From Schumannella sp. 10F1B-5-1 (GTDB lineage: Bacteria; Actinomycetota; Actinomycetes; Actinomycetales; Microbacteriaceae): 64,000 nt of DNA. The position numbers and the translations under genes were made by a program. The DNA lies in contig NZ_VHQH01000039.1 in NCBI RefSeq assembly GCF_006517535.1, forward strand, positions 210,801 through 274,800, in the 5' to 3' direction. The notes under the pieces were generated by a model. The model ran no database searches, was not told where the DNA came from, and worked only from the letters and a program-made list of their open reading frames with translations. Shown here piece after piece: positions 44,612-53,714 of this stretch; the first letter of the stretch is position 1, and each line of letters opens with the position of its first letter.

Positions 44612-45471
44612 CGACGCACGACCCCGGAACGCCCGCCAATCGGCCTCCCGACCGCGAGGCAACTGCCGCGTTCGCCGCCGACGTGCTGCGCCTCCGCGGG
44701 GCCGGCTGCGTCTACGCCGAGGACGAGGCGGCACTCATCCACGCCGAGTTCGCCGACGCCGACCGCCGAGAGGCCATCGTGGTCCGGCGGATCGCGGGGG
44801 AGCCGCTCGAGCACCTGCTGGGCTGGGCGGAGTTCCGCGGGTTGCGCGTCGCGGTCGCCCCCGGCGTGTTCGTGCCGCGCGCGCGCAGCGGCGTGCTCGT
44901 GGATGCGGTGGCCACGGCTCTCCGCCCCGGCGCGATCGTGGTCGAGCTCTGCTGCGGAGCCGGCGCCGTGAGCGCAGCCCTCGCGGCCGAGCATCCCGGG
45001 GCCTCCCTGCAGCTGCACCTCGGCGATCTCGACGCGGCCGCGATCGCCTGTGCACGCCGAACCCTGGCCGGCGTGGGCGTGGATCCGAGCCGTGCCCGCG
45101 TCGGGGACCTGTTCGGCGCGGTCCCGGCGGCGCTGCGCGGCCGCATCGACGTGGTCGTCGCGAACGCCCCCTACGTCCCGACCGCCGAGATCGCGCTCAT
45201 GCCCTCCGAGGCACGCGACCACGAGGCGCCGATCGCGCTGGACGGCGGCGGAGACGGGCTCGACCTGCACCGCCGCATCCTGAGCGAGGCGCCCTCGTGG
45301 CTCGCACCGCACGGGATCGTGGTGCTCGAGACGAGCCCGCGCCAGGCGCCGACGGACCTCGCGCTGATGCACGCCGTGGGTCTGGTCGGACGCGTCGTGC
45401 GCGACGACGACGTCGAGGGGACCGCCGTCATCGGGGAGTCCAGTGGCGCCCCGACGATCGCGCCGTCGTGA
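44608..45471 (+). CDS. HemK/PrmC-like methyltransferase with NAPY motif
   Basis: A 287-residue S-adenosylmethionine methyltransferase. The PrmC-like N-terminal helices contain RRIAGEPLEHLLGWAEFRGLRVAVAPGVFVPR; the cofactor site is VVELCCGAGAVSAALA. The catalytic NPPY of glutamine N5-methyltransferases is NAPYVP here (VVVANAPYVPTAEIALMP). The change of the first Pro to Ala may alter substrate. The SnoaL partner is coupled by a 4-base overlap. A role in release-factor methylation is possible but unproven. Confidence 0.85.
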   Translation: MTTHDPGTPANRPPDREATAAFAADVLRLRGAGCVYAEDEAALIHAEFADADRREAIVVRRIAGEPLEHLLGWAEFRGLRVAVAPGVFVPRARSGVLVDAVATALRPGAIVVELCCGAGAVSAALAAEHPGASLQLHLGDLDAAAIACARRTLAGVGVDPSRARVGDLFGAVPAALRGRIDVVVANAPYVPTAEIALMPSEARDHEAPIALDGGGDGLDLHRRILSEAPSWLAPHGIVVLETSPRQAPTDLALMHAVGLVGRVVRDDDVEGTAVIGESSGAPTIAPS

Positions 45472-45524
45472 TCTCCGGGCCGCCCCGTACGTGGCCCCGC
45501 GGAACCCTGATCTAGGCTGTCGAC

Positions 45525-46229
45525 ATGCCGCGTGCCCCCCGACTCGCCGCGCCTCGTCGTTCCGCCGTGGCTGCTCTCGCGCTCTGCGCGGCTCTCGCCG
45601 TCGCCCTGAGCGGATGCGCCTCCGGTGCCGCCGAGCCCACGTCGAAGCCGTCCGCGACGAAGGCGGCGACGAAGCCGAGCGCGAGCCCCACCGAGGCTCC
45701 CGCGACCACGGCGAAGGTCGTGATCGACGCCGACAGCGTGAGCGTGCTCGACAGCGACGGCGGCACCGTCGCCGACGTCCCGTTCGTGACCGATGCGGTC
45801 ACGGCGGCCTCGCAGCTGCAGCGCGCACTCGACGAGACGCCGGTCGCGGCGACCGTCACCGACGACACCTGCTACCCGCAGCTCGACGAGCAGAGCTTCG
45901 GCGGCCTCCACCTCTTCAGCTCGGTCGACGGCCTGACCCGGCCGGACAACGCGGGCTTCTACGTCACCGCCGACGCGGCGACGACGACCGGCGGCGTGCC
46001 GATCGAGATCCCGAGCGGGCAGGCGATCGGAGCCACCCGCACGGCCGTGCTCGAGGGCAACGTGCAGGCGCCGCGCTTCGACGTCGACGGCGGCCTCGAG
46101 GTGCACTACGACGTGGCCGGCGGATCGCCGACGAGCGATCCGAGCCAGTACTTCGGGGCGCTGGCGCGCATCGAGAGCGGCAAGCTGGCGCTGATCGACG
46201 CGCCGATCTACTTCGCCCGCGAGTGCTGA
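45525..46229 (+). CDS. Lipoprotein of unknown function
   Basis: A 234-residue protein with a basic N terminus, hydrophobic helix and lipobox VALSGC (Cys31), followed by a ~35-residue Ser/Thr/Pro/Lys linker. The mature domain has strands such as KVVIDADSVSVLDSDGGTVADVPF and HLFSSVDGLTRPDNAGFYVTA, plus two Cys (one at DDTCYP, one next to last). TAGGCT (45513-45518) stands 6 bases before ATG 45525, so it is probably leaderless. No family recognised. Confidence 0.85.
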   Translation: MPRAPRLAAPRRSAVAALALCAALAVALSGCASGAAEPTSKPSATKAATKPSASPTEAPATTAKVVIDADSVSVLDSDGGTVADVPFVTDAVTAASQLQRALDETPVAATVTDDTCYPQLDEQSFGGLHLFSSVDGLTRPDNAGFYVTADAATTTGGVPIEIPSGQAIGATRTAVLEGNVQAPRFDVDGGLEVHYDVAGGSPTSDPSQYFGALARIESGKLALIDAPIYFAREC

Positions 46230-46427
46230 CCCGCGGCTGACCGCATCCGACCCGCGCCCGACACCGACCCAAGCCCGACGCTCACCCGGCCGGCGCCACC
46301 CACGGCCAACACGACGGCGACACGCGAGGCGGCGCCGGGGCGGGGAATGACCGCCGTGTCCTGGGCGGTTGTGTCCGACGTCAGTGACAGGATGAGCACC
46401 CCCGACGAGCGAGAGCGAGACGATCCG

Positions 46428-47267
46428 ATGACCGACGCAGCGACCCAGCAGACCCCCGCGACGCCGCAGGAGGTGCTCGCTCGCTTCCACGCCCGCCGCG
46501 AGGAGTCGGTCGTGCAGCCGCGCGGATCGCTCGCCCTCACGCAGACCCAGCAGGTGGATGCGGAGCAGACGATCTGGGGCGTGCCCGGCACCTGGGCGCC
46601 GCGCACCGACGGCGGCTCGGGTCTCACCGTGACCGCGACGGCCGCCGACGGCATCCGCGTCGACGGCGAGCTCGTCGACGGCACCGCGACCGTGCGCGGC
46701 AAGGACGACGAGTCGCCGAGCGAGGTCGTCTTCAGCGACACCGTCAGCGGGTTCGTCATCGCCCAGCACGGCGGCAGCTACGCGCTGCGGGTCTGGGATG
46801 CGGAATCCGACGCGATCCGCGACTTCGGCTCGATCGACACCTTCGACTTCAACCCCGAGTGGATCGTGCAGGCCGCGTTCACGCCGAACCCCGAGGGCAC
46901 GACGCTCGGCTTCGAGCACCTCAAGGACGACGGGCAGACCCGCGACGAGGTCATCCCCGGGTCGATCACCTTCTCGAAGGACGGCGTCGACTACGACCTG
47001 GCCGCCTTCAAGTCGGGTCGCGCCCTGCAGATCGTGTTCGCCGACGCGACGAGCGGAGACTCGACCTACAGCGTCGGCCGTTTCCTCTTCGTGGCGCCGC
47101 GCCCCGACGGCACGATCACGCTCGACTTCAACCAGGCCGTGCTGCCGCCGTGCGCCTTCAGCTACGCCTTCAACTGCCCGATGCCGCCGAAGCAGAACCG
47201 CTTCACCGTGCCGATCGAGGCGGGGGAGAAGAACGTGCTGTCGAAGGCGGGCGCCCTGCTGCACTGA
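46428..47267 (+). CDS. DUF1684 family protein
   Basis: A 279-residue protein matching the DUF1684 plan: EVLARFHARREESVVQPRGSLALTQTQ at the N terminus, a beta-rich middle (GSITFSKDGVDYDLAAFKSGRALQIVFADATSGDSTY) and the C-terminal LDFNQAVLPPCAFSYAFNCPMPPKQNRFTVPIEAGEKN. That last part is strongly conserved in the family and contains two Cys. Function is unknown. ATG 46428 has GAGCGAGA upstream; ATG 46392 would add 12 polar residues. Confidence 0.88.
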   Translation: MTDAATQQTPATPQEVLARFHARREESVVQPRGSLALTQTQQVDAEQTIWGVPGTWAPRTDGGSGLTVTATAADGIRVDGELVDGTATVRGKDDESPSEVVFSDTVSGFVIAQHGGSYALRVWDAESDAIRDFGSIDTFDFNPEWIVQAAFTPNPEGTTLGFEHLKDDGQTRDEVIPGSITFSKDGVDYDLAAFKSGRALQIVFADATSGDSTYSVGRFLFVAPRPDGTITLDFNQAVLPPCAFSYAFNCPMPPKQNRFTVPIEAGEKNVLSKAGALLH

Positions 47268-47368
47268 GCGCGGCGCGCAGGCGACCGGCCTCGCCGATCC
47301 GAGCGCCGGAGCCCGCCGGACACGGCCGTGCGGGAACATCCCGCCCGATCGATGCGTTCGCATCCACT

Positions 47369-48415
47369 GTGAAGCGCATCGGATTCCTCTCCTTCGGTCA
47401 TCATCAGGCGGTCCCCGGCTCGCTGGTCCGCACGGCCCAGGATGCGCTGCTCCAGTCGATCGAGCTCGCGGTCGCCGCCGAGGAGGTCGGCGTCGACGGA
47501 GCGTTCTTCCGCGTGCACCACTTCGCGCGCCAGCTCGCGGCGCCCTTCCCGCTGCTGGCCGCGGTCGCGGCTCGCACGAGCCGGATCGAGATCGGCACCG
47601 GCGTGATCGACATGCGCTACGAGAACCCGCTCTACTTCGCGGAGGAGGCGGCCGCGGCCGATCTGATCAGCGCGGGCAGCGGTCGGCAGGGCCGACTGCA
47701 GCTCGGCATCAGCCGCGGGTCGCCCGAGACGGCGATCGACGGCTGGCGCTCCTTCGGCTACGCGCCGGCCGACGGCGGCGAGGGTCCCGCCGCCGAGGCG
47801 CAGATGGCCCGCGACAAGACCGAGGTGCTGCTGGCTGCGCTCGACGGCGCGGGCGTCGCGATGTCGAATCCCGCGATGACCGGCCAGTCGCGGCCCGTGC
47901 CGATCGAGCCGCGCTCCGAGGGGCTGCGCGACCGCATCTGGTGGGGCGCCGGCAGCCGCGCGACCGCCGTCACGGCCGCCGAGCTCGGCATGAACCTCAT
48001 GAGCAGCACGCTGCTCACCGAGGACACGGGCGTGCCGCTGGGCGAGCTGCAGGCGGAGCAGATCCAGCTGTTCCGGGATGCCTGGGCCGCCGCCGGCCAC
48101 GAGCGCACGCCGCGCGTGTCGATCAGCCGCAGCATCCTGCCGATCATCGACGACGAGACGCGGCACTGGTTCGGCCTGCGCGCCGAGGCCGATTCGCAAG
48201 ACCAGGTCGGGCACCTGGATGCGACGACGGTCGCCCGCTTCGGCCGCAGCTACATCGGCGAGCCCGATCGCATCGTCGAGGAGCTCGCCGCCGACCCCGC
48301 CGTACAGGCCGCCGACACGATCCTCGTCACGGTGCCGAACCAGCTGGGCGTCGAGCTCAACGCCCGCATGCTCGAGTCGATCGTGCGCGACGTGAAGCCG
48401 GGCCTCGGGGACTGA
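47369..48415 (+). CDS. LLM-class flavin-dependent oxidoreductase (luciferase-like)
   Basis: A 348-residue TIM-barrel protein. The start RIGFLSFGHHQAVPGSLVRTAQDALLQSIELAVAAEEVGVDGAFFRVHHF and the strand RIEIGTGVIDMRYENPLYFAEEAAAADLIS are typical of bacterial luciferase-like monooxygenases using reduced FMN or F420. RLQLGISRGSPETAIDG follows. The substrate is unknown. GTG 47369 is the only start that gives the first strand; no clear ribosome site is seen. Confidence 0.9.
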   Translation: MKRIGFLSFGHHQAVPGSLVRTAQDALLQSIELAVAAEEVGVDGAFFRVHHFARQLAAPFPLLAAVAARTSRIEIGTGVIDMRYENPLYFAEEAAAADLISAGSGRQGRLQLGISRGSPETAIDGWRSFGYAPADGGEGPAAEAQMARDKTEVLLAALDGAGVAMSNPAMTGQSRPVPIEPRSEGLRDRIWWGAGSRATAVTAAELGMNLMSSTLLTEDTGVPLGELQAEQIQLFRDAWAAAGHERTPRVSISRSILPIIDDETRHWFGLRAEADSQDQVGHLDATTVARFGRSYIGEPDRIVEELAADPAVQAADTILVTVPNQLGVELNARMLESIVRDVKPGLGD

Positions 48416-48500
48416 CGGGCGCCGCACCCGGCGCGCATCCCGGCCCCCGATCCAGGCGCTACTCTGTACCAACTCACGAGCGATGATGATCGGAGTCGGC

Positions 48501-49787
48501 ATGTCCAGTCCCTGGACCGCAGCGCCCGTCGACCTCAGGGCCACCCTGCGGGTCGCGCACGACCGCGTCGTCGGCGACCGTTCCGAGAGCCCCGGCATCC
48601 GCCCGCTCGTCGAGGAGTCGTGGCGGCGTTCGCTCGCTCTCGAGATCGACCCCGACAAGGCGCTCGCGCGGCTGCCGCTCGGCGACGGCGAGCTGCGCTC
48701 GTACCGGGAGCAGCATCCACTGCGTCACGCGCTGCCGACGCTGCACCGCCTGCTGATCCGGCACACCTTCGACGCCGGGCTCATCGTCGCGATCGGCGAC
48801 GAGGCGGGGCGCCTGCTCTGGATCGACGGCGACCGCGAGCTGCGGCGACGCGCCGAGGGGATGCTGTTCGTCGAAGGCGCGGACTGGTCGGAGTCGGTGG
48901 TCGGCACCAGCGCGCCGGGCACGGCCCTGCAGCTCGATCACGGCATCCAGATCTCCGGACCCGAGCACTTCACGCGCCTCGTGCACCCCTGGAGCTGCAC
49001 GGCCGTGCCCGTGCACGACCCCGCCAGCGGCGCGGTGCTCGGCGTGATCGACATCACCGGGGGAGACGAGGCCGTCGCCCCGGCGACGCTGCCGCTGCTC
49101 GAGGCGGCGGTGGCGGCGGTCGAGGCCGAGCTGCGACTGCAGCGCCTCGACGACGCCGTCGCTCCGAGCCGCCGTGCGAACCGGGCTCCCGTCACCCGCC
49201 CGGTCGTGCCCGAGCTGCACGTGCTGGGGCGCGACGACGGCGAGCTCGCCTGGGGTGTCGACCGGCACGAGCTGAGCCTGCGACACGCCGAGATGCTGAC
49301 GCTGCTCGCCTGGCACCGCGGCGGGCTCAGCGCCGAGCGCCTCGCCGAGCTGCTCTACGGACGCGACGACGCGCTCGTCACCCTGCGCGCCGAGATGGTG
49401 CGGCTGCGCAAGGCGCTGCCCGAGCGCTTCGCCCCGCTGTCGAAGCCCTACCGACTTCCCGAGCCGGTCGAGCTGGATGCGCAGCGCCTGCTCGGGTTCC
49501 TGGAGCGCGGCGCGCACAAGGTGGCCCTCGGCGCCTACCGGGGCCCGCTGCTGCCGCGGTCGAGCGCACCCGGTGTGATCGAGATCCGCACCGAGCTGGC
49601 CGCCGTGCTGCGCGAGACGCTCATGGCCGACGCCGCGGTCGACACGCTGCTCGACTACGCCCGCACCGACGACGCCGCCTGGGACGTCGAGGTCTGGCAG
49701 CAGGTGCTGCGGATGCTGCCCGCGCGCTCTCCGAAGCGCGCCGGCGTCGTCACGCGCATCGAGCGCATCCAGGCCGAGCTGGGCTGA
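48501..49787 (+). CDS. GAF-domain transcriptional regulator of the aldehyde dehydrogenase
   Basis: A 428-residue protein. The N-terminal half matches the sensor part of AcoR-like regulators: [14 protein letters not shown]-type lead, then a GAF domain (about 70-200, [68 protein letters not shown]). There is no AAA+ domain. The C-terminal part (about 250-330, [46 protein letters not shown]) resembles a winged helix. It precedes aldehyde dehydrogenase and DUF779, a pairing known in Actinobacteria. ATG 48501 follows CGGAG; a TACTCT -10 lies at 48460. Confidence 0.88.
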   Translation: MSSPWTAAPVDLRATLRVAHDRVVGDRSESPGIRPLVEESWRRSLALEIDPDKALARLPLGDGELRSYREQHPLRHALPTLHRLLIRHTFDAGLIVAIGDEAGRLLWIDGDRELRRRAEGMLFVEGADWSESVVGTSAPGTALQLDHGIQISGPEHFTRLVHPWSCTAVPVHDPASGAVLGVIDITGGDEAVAPATLPLLEAAVAAVEAELRLQRLDDAVAPSRRANRAPVTRPVVPELHVLGRDDGELAWGVDRHELSLRHAEMLTLLAWHRGGLSAERLAELLYGRDDALVTLRAEMVRLRKALPERFAPLSKPYRLPEPVELDAQRLLGFLERGAHKVALGAYRGPLLPRSSAPGVIEIRTELAAVLRETLMADAAVDTLLDYARTDDAAWDVEVWQQVLRMLPARSPKRAGVVTRIERIQAELG

Positions 49788-49801
49788 GGAGCCGAGCGCC
49801 C

Positions 49802-49837
49802 CCTCGCAACTCCTCGCAACCTCCGCGCGCCTACCGT
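49802..49837 (+). promoter_or_regulatory. Aldehyde dehydrogenase promoter with tandem repeats
   Basis: CCTCGCAAC occurs twice (49802-49810 and 49812-49820), spaced by 10 bases, over the -35 region of a TACCGT -10 box (49832-49837). One-turn tandem repeats suit a dimeric activator; the GAF regulator upstream is the obvious candidate. Inferred. Confidence 0.5.
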
Positions 49838-49891
49838 TGCCGCACACGGGCTCCCTCGCCCGCATCCCGACAACGGAGTTGGAGAAACGCG

Positions 49892-51415
49892 ATGACCGTC
49901 TACGCCGCACCCGGCACGCCCGACGCGAAGGTCACCTTCAAGCCGCGCTACGAGCACTGGATCGGGGGTGAGTGGGTCGCGCCCGTGAAGGGCCAGTACT
50001 TCGAGGACATCTCGCCCGTCAACGGCAAGCCGTTCGCCGAGGTCGCCCGCGGCACCGCCGAGGACATCGACGCCGCACTCGACGCGGCGCACAGGGCCGC
50101 CCCCGCCTGGGGCCGCACCTCGACGACCGAGCGCGCCGCCGTGCTGAACCGCATCGCCGACGTGATCGAGGCGAACCTCGAGCTGCTCGCCGTCGCCGAG
50201 ACCTGGGACAACGGCAAGCCGATCCGCGAGCCGCTCAACGCGGATCTGCCGCTCGCGGCCGACCACTTCCGCTACTTCGCCTCGGTGATCCGCGCGCAGG
50301 TCGACGAGTCGACCCCGCTCGACCACGACACGGTCGCCTATCACTACAAGGAGCCGCTGGGCGTGGTCGGGCAGATCATCCCGTGGAACTTCCCGATCCT
50401 CATGGCCGTCTGGAAGCTCGCGCCGGCCCTCGCCGCCGGCAACGCGATCGTGCTGAAGCCGGCCGAGCAGACCCCGGTGTCGATCCTCGTGCTGATCGAG
50501 CTGATCGGCGACATCCTGCCCCCGGGCGTGGTGAACATCGTCAACGGCTTCGGCGCCGAGGCGGGCAAGCCGCTCGCGTCGAGCCCCCGCATCCGCAAGA
50601 TCGCCTTCACGGGCGAGACCACCACCGGGCGCCTGATCCTGCAGTACGCCTCGGCGAACATCATCCCGGCGACGCTCGAGCTCGGCGGCAAGAGCCCGAA
50701 CATCTTCTTCGACGACGTCGCCGCACAGAACGACAGCTACTACGACAAGGCGCAGGAGGGCTTCGTGCTCTTCGCCTTCAACCAGGGCGAGGTCTGCACC
50801 TGCCCGAGCCGCGCGCTGCTGCACAAGCCGATCTACGACAGCTTCCTGGGGGATGCGATCGAGCGCACCAAGCTCGCGAAGCAGGGCAACCCGCTCGACA
50901 CCGACACCCAGGTCGGCGCGCAGGCGTCGAACGACCAGCTGGAGAAGATCCTCAGCTACATCGACATCGGCAAGCAGGAGGGGGCGAAGCTCGCGCTCGG
51001 CGGCGAGCGGGTCGACCTCGGCGGCGACCTGACCGACGGCTACTACGTGCAGCCGACGATCTTCGAGGGCCACAACAAGATGCGCCTCTTCCAGGAGGAG
51101 ATCTTCGGGCCCGTGGTCGCCGTGACGAGCTTCGACGACTACGACGACGCCATCTCGATCGCCAACGACACGCTCTACGGCCTCGGTGCGGGCGTGTGGT
51201 CGCGCAACGGCAACGTGGCCTACCGCGCCGGGCGCGACCTGCAGGCGGGCCGGGTGTGGGTGAACAACTACCACGCCTATCCGGCCGGAGCGGCGTTCGG
51301 CGGCTACAAGAGCTCGGGCATCGGACGTGAGAACAACGCGCTCGCGCTCGACCACTATCAGCAGACGAAGAACCTGCTCGTCAGCTACAGCGAGAGCAAG
51401 CTCGGCTTCTTCTGA
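49892..51415 (+). CDS. Aldehyde dehydrogenase, ExaC/AldA type
   Basis: A 507-residue NAD-dependent enzyme oxidising aldehydes to acids. Motifs are the cofactor region [57 protein letters not shown] with the general-base Glu, [14 protein letters not shown] with the catalytic Cys, [10 protein letters not shown] and the C-terminal [12 protein letters not shown]. The CTCPSR variant is typical of the acetaldehyde/ethanol-type group linked to DUF779. GGAG at 49882-49885 precedes ATG 49892. Two hairpins follow. Confidence 0.96.
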   Translation: MTVYAAPGTPDAKVTFKPRYEHWIGGEWVAPVKGQYFEDISPVNGKPFAEVARGTAEDIDAALDAAHRAAPAWGRTSTTERAAVLNRIADVIEANLELLAVAETWDNGKPIREPLNADLPLAADHFRYFASVIRAQVDESTPLDHDTVAYHYKEPLGVVGQIIPWNFPILMAVWKLAPALAAGNAIVLKPAEQTPVSILVLIELIGDILPPGVVNIVNGFGAEAGKPLASSPRIRKIAFTGETTTGRLILQYASANIIPATLELGGKSPNIFFDDVAAQNDSYYDKAQEGFVLFAFNQGEVCTCPSRALLHKPIYDSFLGDAIERTKLAKQGNPLDTDTQVGAQASNDQLEKILSYIDIGKQEGAKLALGGERVDLGGDLTDGYYVQPTIFEGHNKMRLFQEEIFGPVVAVTSFDDYDDAISIANDTLYGLGAGVWSRNGNVAYRAGRDLQAGRVWVNNYHAYPAGAAFGGYKSSGIGRENNALALDHYQQTKNLLVSYSESKLGFF

Positions 51416-51432
51416 GCTCACCCTCCCACCCA

Positions 51433-51515
51433 CCGGGTCCGCGCGCGTCGGGTCGCGCGGACCCGGCTCCACGATCCGGCGGGCGACGGGATGCCTGGAT
51501 TCCCCGTCGCCCGCC
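51433..51515. terminator. Two adjacent 13-bp hairpins after the aldehyde dehydrogenase
   Basis: Stem 1 pairs 51433-51445 with 51454-51466 (8-base loop); stem 2 pairs 51478-51490 with 51503-51515 (12-base loop). Both are perfect and very GC-rich, and neither is followed by a T tract. They probably end or attenuate the dehydrogenase transcript before DUF779, which has its own TACAGT box at 51528. Confidence 0.75.
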
Positions 51516-51550
51516 GCACCACGCGCGTACAGTGACGACAGGAGGCCACC

Positions 51551-51967
51551 ATGCCCGCACTTCTCGATTCCACCGTCGCGATCGAAGGAGAATCCGTCTC
51601 CCGGGTCGCGCTCACCGACACCTCGGTCGAGCTCCTGCGCCGGCTCTGGCAGCTTCACGGTCCGCTGATGTTCCATCAGTCGGGCGGCTGCTGCGACGGC
51701 AGCTCGCCGATGTGCTTCCCCGCCGGCGACTTCCTCACCGGACCGTCGGACGTGCTGCTCGGCACCTTCGACATCGCCCCCGACGGCGGCGAACCGCAGC
51801 CGATCGAGTTCTGGATGTCGTCGGAGCAGTTCACCTACTGGAGCCATACCCATCTCACGGTCGACGTGGTGAAGGGCCGAGGATCGGGCTTCTCGGTCGA
51901 GGCGCCCGAGGGCGTGCGGTTCCTGCTGCGCTCGCGCCTGATGGAGAGCGCCGAGCCCTTCGTCTGA
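51551..51967 (+). CDS. DUF779 family protein
   Basis: A 138-residue protein with the family's Cys/His-rich pattern: LMFHQSGGCCDGSSPMCFPAGDFLTGPSDVLLG, then FWMSSEQFTYWSHTHLTVDVVKGRGSGFSVEAPEGVRF. The CC...C and HTH residues could bind metal. DUF779 genes accompany aldehyde dehydrogenases in many bacteria; the function is unknown. AGGAGG (51540-51545) stands 5 bases before ATG 51551, and TACAGT (51528-51533) may give it a separate promoter. Confidence 0.92.
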   Translation: MPALLDSTVAIEGESVSRVALTDTSVELLRRLWQLHGPLMFHQSGGCCDGSSPMCFPAGDFLTGPSDVLLGTFDIAPDGGEPQPIEFWMSSEQFTYWSHTHLTVDVVKGRGSGFSVEAPEGVRFLLRSRLMESAEPFV

Positions 51968-52033
51968 TCGGGCGCGCTCGATCCCGTCGCGCCGGCGCCT
52001 GTCGCGGCGTCGGCGGGTGTCGCCGGTCGGCGG

Positions 52034-52039
52034 CAGAAT
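52034..52039 (+). promoter_or_regulatory. -10 box of the Pol I-like gene
   Basis: CAGAAT lies 6 bases before GTG 52046, the same box and spacing as recO, another DNA repair gene. Confidence 0.45.
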
Positions 52040-52045
52040 CGAGGG

Positions 52046-53704
52046 GTGCCCGTCGTGCTCGATCGCCGCGGCGACCGCGTCGTCGCCGTCACGGTCGACG
52101 ACGACGCCGTCGAACTGCATCGCATCGACGTGGCCGCGGCGGATCTGATCGAGTGGATGCGCGGCCACGAGTCGCGCGAGCACCCCCGCTGGGTCTGGTC
52201 CGATACGACCGAGTGGTACCCGGCTCTGCTGGGCCGCGGCATCCGGGTCGAGCGCGCCGTCGACCTGCGTCTCTGCCGCCGCATCCTTCGCTCGGCCGAG
52301 GCGGCGGCCGGCTCGCGGCTCGCCGCAGCGCGCCGCGACGCCTGGGATCGAGCGCCGATCGCGAGCGCGCCCGATTCGGGCACGACGCTGTTCGACCTCT
52401 CCGCGCCGGCCGAGCGATCCGACCCGCTCGACGAGCTCCGGTTGCAGACCGAGGCGGTGGCGCAGAGCGCGCAGCGCGGCGTGCTCGCGCTCCTGCTGGC
52501 CGCGGAGAGCGTCGGAGCCCTGACCGCGGCCGAGATGTCGCATGCCGGCCTGCCCTGGAGCGCGTCGCGCCACGACGAGATCCTGACCGACCTGCTCGGC
52601 GCCCGTCCCGTCGCCGGCCGCCCGCGGCGGATGGAGGAGCTCGTCGTGCGGCTGCGAGAGCTGCTCGAGGCCCCGGACCTCGACCCCGACTCGCCCGAGC
52701 GCCTCCTGCGCGCGCTGCAGAACGCCGGGTTGCCCGCGCGCTCGACGCGCTCGTGGGAGCTCAAGGAGATCGAGCATCCCGTCATCGCACCGCTGCTCGA
52801 GTACAAGAAGATGGCGCGCGTGCTCACGGCGAACGGCTGGAACTGGGTCGACACCTGGGTGCACGAGGGGCGCTTCCGCCCGGTGTACGTCGTCGGCGGC
52901 GTCGTGACCGGGCGCTGGGCCTCGGACGGCGGAGGAGCGCTGCAGCTGCCGCATCAGGTGCGCGGCGCCGTCGTCGCCGATCCGGGCTGGAAGCTCGTCG
53001 TCGCCGATGCCGCGCAGCTCGAGCCGCGCGTGCTCGCCGCGATGTCCGGCGACGCGGCGATGGCGCGGGCGGGGCGCGCTCACGACCTGTACGAGGGCAT
53101 CGTCGCGAGCGGCGCGGTCGCGGATCGCTCGGAGGCGAAGTACGGCATGCTCGGCGCCATCTACGGCGGCACGACCGGTGTCAGCGGTCGTGTGCTGCCC
53201 CGGATGCGCCGCGCCTTCCCCGCGGCGATGGCTCTCGTGGAGGACGCGGCGCGGGCGGGGGAGCGCGGGGAGCGCGTGCGCACCTGGCTCGGCCGCACCT
53301 CACCCGCCGGGCGGGGCGAGGGCTACGACGAGACGCTCACCGACGAGGCGCGCGCCCGTGCCCGCACCGACGCCCGCTCATGGGGACGCTTCACCCGCAA
53401 CTTCGTCGTGCAGGGAACCGCGGCGGAGTGGGCGATGTGCTGGATGGGTGCGCTGCGTCGTCGCCTGTGGCAGCTCGGCGAGGGGGCGCCGAGCATCGCG
53501 CCCGAGCCCTTCGCGCGGCGGCCGCACCTGGCGTTCTTCCTCCACGACGAGGTCGTCGTGCACGCTCCGGCCGAGCTGGCGGATCGCGTCGCCGAGGAGA
53601 TCAGGTCAGCCGCCGCCGACGCGGGTCGGATGCTGTTCCCCGCCGCGCCGGTCGAGTGGGCGCTGACCGTCGCGATCGTCGACAGCTACGACCGCGCGAA
53701 GTGA
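52046..53704 (+). CDS. Family A DNA polymerase (Pol I-like, bifunctional 3'-5' exonuclease/polymerase type)
   Basis: A 552-residue polymerase much shorter than PolA (~900) and without a 5' nuclease domain. The N-terminal ~200 residues are a reduced exonuclease-like fold in which I cannot see the catalytic acids. Polymerase motifs are present: motif A VVADAAQLEPRVLAAMSGD (keeps the first Asp but has AAQLEP for YSQIEL), motif B RSEAKYGMLGAIYGG and motif C AFFLHDEVVVHAP with the HDE triad. Actinobacteria often carry such a second Pol I-like enzyme. Function in repair is inferred. GTG 52046 follows a leaderless -10. Confidence 0.92.
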   Translation: MPVVLDRRGDRVVAVTVDDDAVELHRIDVAAADLIEWMRGHESREHPRWVWSDTTEWYPALLGRGIRVERAVDLRLCRRILRSAEAAAGSRLAAARRDAWDRAPIASAPDSGTTLFDLSAPAERSDPLDELRLQTEAVAQSAQRGVLALLLAAESVGALTAAEMSHAGLPWSASRHDEILTDLLGARPVAGRPRRMEELVVRLRELLEAPDLDPDSPERLLRALQNAGLPARSTRSWELKEIEHPVIAPLLEYKKMARVLTANGWNWVDTWVHEGRFRPVYVVGGVVTGRWASDGGGALQLPHQVRGAVVADPGWKLVVADAAQLEPRVLAAMSGDAAMARAGRAHDLYEGIVASGAVADRSEAKYGMLGAIYGGTTGVSGRVLPRMRRAFPAAMALVEDAARAGERGERVRTWLGRTSPAGRGEGYDETLTDEARARARTDARSWGRFTRNFVVQGTAAEWAMCWMGALRRRLWQLGEGAPSIAPEPFARRPHLAFFLHDEVVVHAPAELADRVAEEIRSAAADAGRMLFPAAPVEWALTVAIVDSYDRAK

Positions 53705-53714
53705 GCGGCGGGGC

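Noticed and set aside
49655-53083. Very long minus-strand open frame of 1142 codons, and similar ones at 1153-3153 (+) and 3252-5201 (-)
   Set aside because: They lie opposite or out of frame with clearly recognised genes, are Arg/Gly/Ala-rich without domains, and reflect high GC at third codon positions.
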